Made by a program: the position numbers and the translations under genes. A DNA stretch of 12,904 nt, taken from the NCBI GenBank assembly GCA_937975585.1, contig CALJUC010000283.1:1-12904 (forward strand), in the 5' to 3' direction. Each line of letters starts with the position of its first letter. Position 1 is the stretch's first letter. The notes beneath the pieces are model-generated. The model saw nothing but the letters and a program-made list of their open reading frames with translations. It was not told the DNA's origin and made no database searches. The DNA comes from an uncultured Moraxella sp. Its GTDB lineage: Bacteria; Pseudomonadota; Gammaproteobacteria; Pseudomonadales; Moraxellaceae. This document shows positions 7,974-12,904 of this stretch, piece by piece.

Positions 7974-8314
7974 TATAGATTGCCTAATAAAGTGAGTTTC
8001 TCAATAAAATCTTTTGGGTATGTGACGGCATTGGATAACGGCTGAAAAATAAACTCTTGCTCTAAATGATGCGTCTGTTTCTCTAATTGCTCGAATTGTA
8101 GGAACCAATCTTCCAAGTGAAACATAAAGTTGATAATAAGTTCTTTAACCGGTGATGTTCTCAGCGTTTGCGATAAAATGACGTTAAGTTCCTCATAGAT
8201 AACCTTATTTGCATGGTAGATATGCATGGCATGGTGATAGTTAGGCACAGTTTTATAACGTTGATAAGCCATTTCTGCCCTAGCCAGGTTATTAATTAAT
8301 TTAAGGTATGTCAT
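7973..8314 (-). CDS. Small helical protein of unknown function, coupled to the formyltransferase
   Basis: I do not recognise this 113-aa protein. It appears almost wholly alpha-helical: residues about 1-50 form an amphipathic stretch rich in Tyr, His and Asn (NYHHAMHIYHANKVIYEEL), and residues about 55-90 form another with heptad-like hydrophobic spacing (LEDWFLQFEQLEKQTHHLEQEF), so a helical hairpin or dimer is plausible. No signal peptide or transmembrane segment and no cysteine is seen. The start is well supported: GGGGGAG lies about ten bases before the ATG. Its stop shares one base with the formyltransferase start (TAATG), so the two are made together, which suggests a partner or accessory role. 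Base composition is low in GC (21 of 60 in 8101-8160). Confidence 0.75.
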   Translation of the reverse strand: MTYLKLINNLARAEMAYQRYKTVPNYHHAMHIYHANKVIYEELNVILSQTLRTSPVKELIINFMFHLEDWFLQFEQLEKQTHHLEQEFIFQPLSNAVTYPKDFIEKLTLLGNL

Positions 8315-8575
8315 TTATATAAACTCCCCCGCAATATTCGCATGGCCAATATAGATGTCTTTTTATAAATTGATTCACAATGATGATAAGTTGTTATAGT
8401 CAATGAACGATTTTTAGACGCTTAGGGATGGTTAACCAATCTATATCATTATCGGCATTAGTCTACTAATAAATATATAATTAGTAAACAATTTATTATT
8501 AATTATCACTAATTTGATAGGCATATTTTTGTGTTAAAAATAGAGAGTTTATCTAAATATTCATTGAGAGAGTTT
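8315..8575. other. AT-rich spacer between the HAD gene and the small-protein gene
   Basis: This stretch is very AT-rich and has no credible gene; the longest minus-strand frame I followed by hand (from an ATG near 8521) ends after 27 codons and lacks a ribosome site. It contains a compact hairpin-like ATTAGT-AG-ACTAAT (8458-8471) and several ACTAATT motifs. No good minus-strand promoter pair stands out, although one is expected here if the three downstream genes have their own transcript. Confidence 0.5.
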
Positions 8576-9238
8576 CTAAATACTTTGAAAATACTGAAAA
8601 ATTTCTGACCAATTATCAAAGAAATGTTGGGGTAAGTATGATTGTTCAACATTCATATTTTGTGAATGGATGTTTTGTCCTTGGTCTTTTAAGCCTATGG
8701 TTTGCCAACCTAGCCAATTAGGGGTAATAAAGTCTTTTTTAACATTGTCACCGATATACCAATAAGCCTCACAGTCGAGTTGGTTCTCAACGGCTTGATA
8801 ATTTAAGACATTGGGTTTTTCACTACCAATTTCTTCAGAAATAACAACGGCATTTAATTTATCGTCCAGTTGTAAGGCTTTTATCTTGTTACGTTGGGTG
8901 ATAGAGCGGCCATCCGTAATGATGGCAAATTGATAATCGTTAGAAAAATGCTCGATAAAGGCTGCAACACCGGGGGAAGCATGAATAGATGGTTGGTGAT
9001 AGCGATACCAATCTAAAAGCTGGGATTTATCAACCTTAAACTGTTGACTTAATCCTGCAAAAACATCTTGTTGGTTATAGTAATCGACAAGCATGCTTGA
9101 ATATAAAGTGTCGTCTTGCGTTAATTGACGACTGATAAAGTGATAAGCTGATTTTAAGAAGTCAATTTCAGGGTATAAGGTGTCATCTAAGTCAAATACA
9201 ATGGCGCGCTTAGGTTGCTTAGCGTTGGGTGTTGTCAT
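8576..9238 (-). CDS. HAD-superfamily hydrolase
   Basis: A predicted phosphatase or phosphate-transferring hydrolase (220 aa) with all four HAD motifs: I, VFDLDDTLYPE with Asp16 nucleophile and Asp18 acid/base; II, IITDGR with Thr108; III, Lys141 in GSEKPN; IV, YIGDNVKKDF with Asp164 and Asp169. A helical cap (about 25-85) follows motif I, as in type C1 HADs. The substrate cannot be read, but its start lies inside the end of the ATP-grasp gene (20-base overlap), so the two are probably translated together and act on one pathway. GAGG lies nine bases before the ATG. Possible jobs are removing phosphate from a sugar or acyl phosphate intermediate in glycan decoration; this is inference. Confidence 0.85.
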   Translation of the reverse strand: MTTPNAKQPKRAIVFDLDDTLYPEIDFLKSAYHFISRQLTQDDTLYSSMLVDYYNQQDVFAGLSQQFKVDKSQLLDWYRYHQPSIHASPGVAAFIEHFSNDYQFAIITDGRSITQRNKIKALQLDDKLNAVVISEEIGSEKPNVLNYQAVENQLDCEAYWYIGDNVKKDFITPNWLGWQTIGLKDQGQNIHSQNMNVEQSYLPQHFFDNWSEIFQYFQSI

Positions 9239-10214
9239 GTACTAAGACCTCTGCATCATAACGCAACATTAATAAATTATTTTCCCAATCGTGATAAGTG
9301 GCAATAGCCTTATCTAGCATGTATTCCTCTAACAGCCATTTGGTATAATTCGCCCCTGACAAGTATGTCAAAGGATAACCACCCCCAAACCTTGGGTTAA
9401 TCTCAATCCCTTTAATGCTGTTATTGGTTTTGTGTAAAAAGACTTGAATCGTCAAACAACCACGCGCTCCCGCTAAATTCGCAATATTATTAAAAAAATG
9501 CTCAATAATAATATTTTTTCGGGTAATGGCTTTATTGACCTCGCCTGCCCTCACAAACAACCGTTGACGCGGGACCACACAGCGTAGTACCGATTGTCTA
9601 TCGTAATAACAATCCACGGTAAATTCGTCATATTCCTTAGGCGAGATATACTCCATATACATAAGCTTTTCATCAGAAAGTTGCTCTGGTCTGATGTCAT
9701 CTGCCGTTTGTGCTAAGAATATTCCCTTACTCAAGCTGCCATCACATGGTTTGACAAATACAGGAAACGCTAACGATGCTACCCCTGCCTTAATATCAAA
9801 CTGTTGTGGAATCGTGATATTGTTTTCAACAAACAACTGATTGGTTTGGCGTTTATCGCGACAGCGTTTAATAAAGGCTACATCACTGATGGATACCTCA
9901 ATATCGTGCTGCTGAAACCTTGCAAGATGCTCACTCAATGCCAGAAGTTCTGTATCAATGGTTGGTACAATAAGCCCTATGTCATGATCAATACAGAGTT
10001 GAATTAACGTATCTATATAAGCATCGCATAACACCGCAGGTACCTTAAAGGCCTTATCGGCAATATGACAAGCCGGTGATAACTGAGGGTTCAAATCAGC
10101 GGCATAGACTTTAGCATCAGGATAAATAGATCGTAACTCATCCATAAAGGACTTGATTAAAGAAACACGTTGACCTGCTGAAGTAACTAAAACGTTATGT
10201 TTAGCTGTTGCCAT
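9219..10214 (-). CDS. ATP-grasp ligase, carbamoyl-phosphate-synthase-like
   Basis: An ATP-dependent carboxylate ligase of 331 aa. The first third (VLVTSAGQRVSLIKSF, 8-23; VPTIDTELLAL, 83-93) is the pre-ATP-grasp domain typical of the PylC/carbamoyl-phosphate-synthase-like group in polysaccharide loci. The ATP-grasp core has FPVFVKPCDGSLSKG with Lys155, the acidic YMEYISPKEYDEFTVD (186-201), and IEINPRFGGGYPL with metal-binding Glu271 and Asn273. Such enzymes activate a carboxylate as acyl phosphate and join it to an amine or thiol. The substrate is unknown; amidation of a sugar acid or attachment of an amino acid to an amino-sugar are the natural options here. AAGG lies eight bases before the ATG. 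The HAD gene overlaps the end. Confidence 0.87.
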   Translation of the reverse strand: MATAKHNVLVTSAGQRVSLIKSFMDELRSIYPDAKVYAADLNPQLSPACHIADKAFKVPAVLCDAYIDTLIQLCIDHDIGLIVPTIDTELLALSEHLARFQQHDIEVSISDVAFIKRCRDKRQTNQLFVENNITIPQQFDIKAGVASLAFPVFVKPCDGSLSKGIFLAQTADDIRPEQLSDEKLMYMEYISPKEYDEFTVDCYYDRQSVLRCVVPRQRLFVRAGEVNKAITRKNIIIEHFFNNIANLAGARGCLTIQVFLHKTNNSIKGIEINPRFGGGYPLTYLSGANYTKWLLEEYMLDKAIATYHDWENNLLMLRYDAEVLVHDNTQR

Positions 10215-10516
10215 TGAATTACCTTAAAAATATTGTTTAGCCTATAACACACCAAGTAAAACAACCAATTATACTTATAGTTATTGCAAAGGTAATGAAC
10301 ATTGTTTGCTAATAAAGCAGTGACTGTATATTGAGAGTCGCCTTATCAATTAAAATTAATAATCATTTGTAAATTAATTAGTGCGCTATAGACAACACGT
10401 ACTGACCATTAACCTAACCCAAAATCCGTGAATATATTAACATACCTAATCAATAATTAGTATATTCAATCGAATATTGTTCATAAAATAACAAAAAATT
10501 CATATATCGTTATTAA
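10215..10516. other. 302-base AT-rich spacer before the ATP-grasp gene
   Basis: No credible coding frame is seen on either strand. The left end carries the AAGG ribosome site and the weak -10 candidate of the ATP-grasp gene. The right end has two neighbouring small palindromes, CTAAT-CAATA-ATTAG (10446-10460) and ATATTC-AATC-GAATAT (10462-10477), neither followed by a clear T-run. I find no insertion-sequence ends. A spacer of this size within a same-strand polysaccharide locus suggests a join between gene blocks or a separate promoter region. Confidence 0.5.
10268..10273 (-). promoter_or_regulatory. Possible -10 box before the ATP-grasp gene
   Basis: On the minus strand a perfect TATAAT lies about 54 bases upstream of the ATP-grasp ATG. 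No convincing -35 hexamer is found at 15-19 bases (the best is TTACCT at 16), and the surrounding AT-rich DNA makes chance matches easy. Listed as a weak candidate for a separate ATP-grasp/HAD transcript. Confidence 0.3.
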
Positions 10517-11563
10517 TCAAGCCATCAATGAGTTGCGATAAAGGGGAAAGAAATTCAACTTATCTTCAATCATTTGTTTATCATAGCCTTGTTGCTGACA
10601 AAGCAACTCATAGACATTTTGATTAATCACCAATCTTGCGGTATGAAAGTCTAACTCCTCAGCAGCGAACCCTTTTTTGAATTTATATAACCCATCTTTC
10701 CTACCGCCCAACCCACCACCCAAGTGTAAGAATTTATAGTTGTGGGCAATTCCCCATTGAATCATATGGTCGATAATCAGCTTGGCAGGTTGGTATTTAC
10801 GGCCGTCTTGGCTATTGCAGGATAAGTGGTATTGAATGATATTGGATTGTAATAGAAATAAAGCCGCACCAATGACCTTGTTCGCCTTTTTAACCACAAC
10901 CAGTTTTAATTTATCCCCCAACAACGCGTGCATAGTATAAAAATACGTTTTATCAAAAAAGTAAAAACGGGTGGCATTTAATCGCTGCATTGTCTGATGA
11001 TATAGATCAATAAAATCATCTAGATGAGCAAAATCATTGTCTATCGATACCTCAATATCTTCTTGTTTCAAGTTCTTTCGAATATCATAACGATGCCCTG
11101 ATCTATATCGGCTAAATAATGTGTCGTGACCTAACGCCAGCGGCACATTTAATGTCACCCCATTAGGCATCAAGGCAGGTGATGTTTTTAGGTCTTGATT
11201 AAGGAATGGGTGTAATCTTAAGAAGATAGATACATAATCTGTTTGCTGTAAATAATCCATCAATAGACAAAGAATGTTTTCTTTAAAATGCTGATCGGCA
11301 TTCTGACTAAAGGCGATTCCGCCATAACCGTATGGGGTCATCAAATCGAAAAATGGCGTATTCTTAATATGCCGTTTTATTAAAGGGATAAAGGCAATAT
11401 TGTTATCGAATTCAATCAAAATACAATTAATCTGATCACATGGGCTTTCTTTGTTAATTATCAACCATTGTGGTGTTTGGTAAATATCAATGTCTAATTT
11501 TAAAATTAGCTCGGTATAGTTGATTAGTTCATCTTCAGTGATTTCAGTAAATTTAATAGACAT
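10517..11563 (-). CDS. FemAB/GNAT-like acyltransferase
   Basis: A 348-aa protein of the FemAB-like (double GNAT, 'acetyltransferase_6/BioF2-like') group. Seen features: YQTPQWLIIN near the N-terminus, LMTPYGYGGI (about 75-84), the basic helix RYRSGHRYDIRKNLKQ (about 154-169), YHQTMQRLNATRFYFF (about 188-203), and LHLGGGLGGRKDGLYKFKKGFA (about 285-306), the late motif characteristic of the family. Members transfer aminoacyl groups from tRNA, or other acyl groups, to peptidoglycan or glycan precursors. Position next to the initiating glycosyl transferase suggests a lipid-linked sugar as acceptor. The in-frame TTG at 11572 is less likely than the ATG at 11563, though both have weak ribosome sites. 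GC is low (19 of 60 in 10561-10620). No transmembrane segment is seen. Donor and acceptor are unknown. Confidence 0.8.
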   Translation of the reverse strand: MSIKFTEITEDELINYTELILKLDIDIYQTPQWLIINKESPCDQINCILIEFDNNIAFIPLIKRHIKNTPFFDLMTPYGYGGIAFSQNADQHFKENILCLLMDYLQQTDYVSIFLRLHPFLNQDLKTSPALMPNGVTLNVPLALGHDTLFSRYRSGHRYDIRKNLKQEDIEVSIDNDFAHLDDFIDLYHQTMQRLNATRFYFFDKTYFYTMHALLGDKLKLVVVKKANKVIGAALFLLQSNIIQYHLSCNSQDGRKYQPAKLIIDHMIQWGIAHNYKFLHLGGGLGGRKDGLYKFKKGFAAEELDFHTARLVINQNVYELLCQQQGYDKQMIEDKLNFFPLYRNSLMA

Positions 11564-11596
11564 ATCGCTCAACTCAAATATTCAAAATTATAAATT

Positions 11597-11624
11597 ATTA
11601 TGTTTATAAATAATATTAAATCAA
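11597..11624 (-). promoter_or_regulatory. Possible promoter of the FemAB-like gene
   Basis: On the minus strand TTGATT (11619-11624) and CATAAT (11597-11602) are separated by 16 bases, giving a leader of roughly 25-30 bases before the ATG at 11563. The -10 matches five of six consensus positions and the -35 four of six. The region is strongly AT-rich, so confidence is low. Confidence 0.35.
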
Positions 11625-11657
11625 TTGTTTTTCAGAATCGTTTTATAAGATATTTGT

Positions 11658-11702
11658 TTGGCTGTTATTGGGGTTTAAACTTGCCTTATAAATAACAGCC
11701 AA
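11658..11702 (-). terminator. Perfect 12-bp inverted repeat after the phosphoglycosyl transferase gene
   Basis: TTGGCTGTTATT (11658-11669) and AATAACAGCCAA (11691-11702) are exactly complementary, with a 21-base loop that itself contains GTTTAAAC. It begins 8 bases after the stop of the phosphoglycosyl transferase gene. No T-run follows on the minus strand (ACAAATATC comes next), so it is not a textbook rho-independent terminator. It may protect the 3' end of the transcript, pause polymerase, or be a protein-binding or recombination site. Confidence 0.5.
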
Positions 11703-11709
11703 TGATTAA

Positions 11710-12312
11710 TTAGTTATCGTTTTTAGAGCCTTCAAATCGACTCATCGTCGCCTCGCCCTCAAAGTTAATGTCGGACTTAGCAACGACTTTTTTGATGGTT
11801 TGTAATAAGATTTTGATATCCAACCAAAATGACTGATGTTCTACATACCAAGTATCAAGTTTAAACTTCTCATCCCAACCAATGGCATTGCGACCATTGA
11901 CTTGCGCATAACCTGTGATACCCGGACGCATATGGTGACGTTTGGCTTGTTCTGCGTTATATAAGGGCAAATATTCCATTAATAAGGGTCGAGGGCCTAC
12001 CAGGCTCATATCACCTTTAAAGACGTTCCAAAGCTCTGGCAACTCATCCAAGCTCGTTGCTCGCAACTTTTTGCCAAAATCGGTTAAGCGTTCGCTATCC
12101 GGTAGCTGATTGCCATGTTTGTCTACCGCATCTTTCATAGTACGAAATTTTATCATTTCAAATGGTTTGCCATCTTTACCAGGTCGAACTTGGCGAAATA
12201 GCACCGGTGAACCCAAGTCCTTTCTCACTTTGTAAGCGACAATTGCTAAGACAGGGGAAAGAACGATTAAGCCAACGCCAGCAGCAGCGATATCAAATGA
12301 GCGTTTTAGCAT
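11710..12312 (-). CDS. PglC-like initiating phosphoglycosyl transferase
   Basis: Transfers a sugar phosphate from a UDP-sugar to undecaprenyl phosphate on the cytoplasmic face of the inner membrane, starting the repeat unit. At 200 aa it is the small monotopic form (PglC/WeeH/ItrA-like), without the extra membrane helices of WbaP. Seen in order: KRSFDIAAAGVGLIVLSPVL (3-22), a re-entrant helix with the Ser19-Pro20 break; LFRQVRPGKDGKPFEMIKFRTM (38-59); LRATSLDELPELWNVFKGDMSLVGPRP (83-109) with the catalytic pair Asp89-Glu90; and RPGITGYAQVNGRN (129-142). This group often uses UDP-diNAcBac-like or QuiNAc-type sugars, but the sugar is not decidable here. AGGAGA, inside the end of the upstream polymerase gene, lies about eight bases before the ATG; the two genes are four bases apart. 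Composition is GC-rich (31 of 60 in 11881-11940). Confidence 0.93.
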   Translation of the reverse strand: MLKRSFDIAAAGVGLIVLSPVLAIVAYKVRKDLGSPVLFRQVRPGKDGKPFEMIKFRTMKDAVDKHGNQLPDSERLTDFGKKLRATSLDELPELWNVFKGDMSLVGPRPLLMEYLPLYNAEQAKRHHMRPGITGYAQVNGRNAIGWDEKFKLDTWYVEHQSFWLDIKILLQTIKKVVAKSDINFEGEATMSRFEGSKNDN

Positions 12313-12316
12313 CGAA

Positions 12317-12904
12317 TTATCTCCTATTAATCAAGCTAGGTTTTTTTGAATATAAGAAAATTAAAAACATGGGAAGCCAAATGATGGGAAGCCTTAATAC
12401 CGATGAAGGTACCCACAGCAACCAACAAAATAAAATGACCGTGAATAAGTAAAAGGTTTTTTCACTAAATTTGTAGCTTGTACTGCGATAAGTCTGTTGG
12501 ATAGAAAACAGTAAAAATGCAATAAAGCCTAAAAAACCAAATAAACCAAAGGCAAGATAGATTTCGATGAAGAATCTATGCGGATTGGTATAGCCGAGTT
12601 CAGCGCTCAACGGATCATGCTTAAAGTACTCAGCATAATTTCGAGGGCTATAACCAAGCAATATGACGTGAAAGTTGTCTAAGAACTTCGTATAGATTTC
12701 TGTACGGTAATCAACTGACTTGTCCATGCCCAAATCAAATATCGCTAACTCAAACCGAGATACACTGCGCTCTAACATTGGGAATTGCGACAAAAACCTA
12801 AAAATCGGTATCAATAATCGAATGTCCACCAAAGCCGGTAAGATTGGTAGCGTTAACAGGGTATAGACAAACTTGGTGAACGTGTGCGCACTGGTAAAGA
12901 CCGT
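12317..12904 (-). CDS. O-antigen polymerase/ligase family membrane protein, C-terminal part
   Basis: The frame stays open to the window edge, so only the last 196 codons are visible and the true start lies beyond 12904; the TTG at 12832 is not a real start. An N-terminal hydrophobic stretch is followed by a periplasmic-type loop with MDKSVDYRTEIYTKFLDNFHVILLGYSPRNYAEYF, then the typical TNPHRFFIEIYLAFGLFGFLGF, where the Asn-Pro-His element and the following helix mark the Wzy/WaaL family. Two further hydrophobic helices close the protein, which ends in a basic tail (KKPSLINRR). It either polymerises repeat units or ligates glycan in the periplasm; sequence alone does not separate Wzy from WaaL or a protein O-oligosaccharyltransferase. 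The phosphoglycosyl transferase gene follows after four bases. Confidence 0.8.
   Translation of the reverse strand, partial: TVFTSAHTFTKFVYTLLTLPILPALVDIRLLIPIFRFLSQFPMLERSVSRFELAIFDLGMDKSVDYRTEIYTKFLDNFHVILLGYSPRNYAEYFKHDPLSAELGYTNPHRFFIEIYLAFGLFGFLGFIAFLLFSIQQTYRSTSYKFSEKTFYLFTVILFCWLLWVPSSVLRLPIIWLPMFLIFLYSKKPSLINRR

Noticed and set aside
8441..8521. Small minus-strand frame of 27 codons in the 8315-8575 spacer
   Set aside because: AT-biased composition, no ribosome site and no recognisable features; such frames are expected by chance in AT-rich DNA.
11564..11572. TTG start for the FemAB-like gene
   Set aside because: A rarer start codon with no better ribosome site; the ATG at 11563 loses only three residues.
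12162..12452. Plus-strand open frame of 96 codons across the polymerase/phosphoglycosyl transferase junction
   Set aside because: It is antisense to two well supported genes and has no recognisable protein features.
5972..12904. Complete bacillosamine (PglC-PglD-PglE) set
   Set aside because: The phosphoglycosyl transferase and aminotransferase fit, but no left-handed beta-helix acetyltransferase and no 4,6-dehydratase are present, so the diacetylated product cannot be claimed.
1..12904. CRISPR array, tRNA, insertion sequence, prophage or JUMPstart element
   Set aside because: Reading both strands I found no spaced direct repeats, cloverleaf-like sequences, transposase or integrase frames, or the conserved GGCGGTAG core.

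Overview
The window looks like chromosomal DNA from a gamma-proteobacterium. The similarity of several proteins to what I know from Moraxellaceae (Moraxella, Psychrobacter, Acinetobacter) points to that family. This is inference from memory of protein families, with no search behind it, and no rRNA or other species marker is present. Coding density is high and most genes are on the minus strand.

Left part (1-5583) is metabolic and housekeeping. On the plus strand, patA and patD encode the transaminase route from putrescine to 4-aminobutyrate. They converge on a minus-strand operon read as BASS-type transporter, ElaA-like acetyltransferase, thiE and a MmcQ/YjbR-like protein. A strong hairpin at 3113-3137 lies between the two convergent units. 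A good sigma70-type promoter at 5656-5685 probably starts the minus-strand operon.

After a 388-base spacer that ends in a clear rho-independent terminator (5924-5950, minus strand), the rest of the window (5972-12904) is one end of a surface-polysaccharide (capsule or O-antigen) locus, all on the minus strand. In transcription order it has: the C-terminal part of a Wzy/ligase-type membrane protein (cut by the window edge); a PglC-like initiating phosphoglycosyl transferase; a FemAB-like GNAT acyltransferase; an ATP-grasp ligase overlapping a HAD hydrolase; a small unknown helical protein coupled to a formyltransferase; and a DegT-family sugar aminotransferase as the last gene before the terminator.

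The aminotransferase and formyltransferase suggest a formamido-sugar. The phosphoglycosyl transferase would load the first sugar on undecaprenyl phosphate. The ATP-grasp, HAD and FemAB-like proteins suggest an additional acyl or aminoacyl decoration. The outer genes (aminotransferase, phosphoglycosyl transferase) are clearly more GC-rich than the genes between them (7221-11563). That inner block is also broken by AT-rich spacers, so it looks like an exchangeable modification cassette set between conserved locus-end genes. No sugar dehydratase is visible, so the nucleotide-sugar pathway is incomplete in this window. I saw no tRNA, rRNA, CRISPR array, insertion sequence or phage gene.
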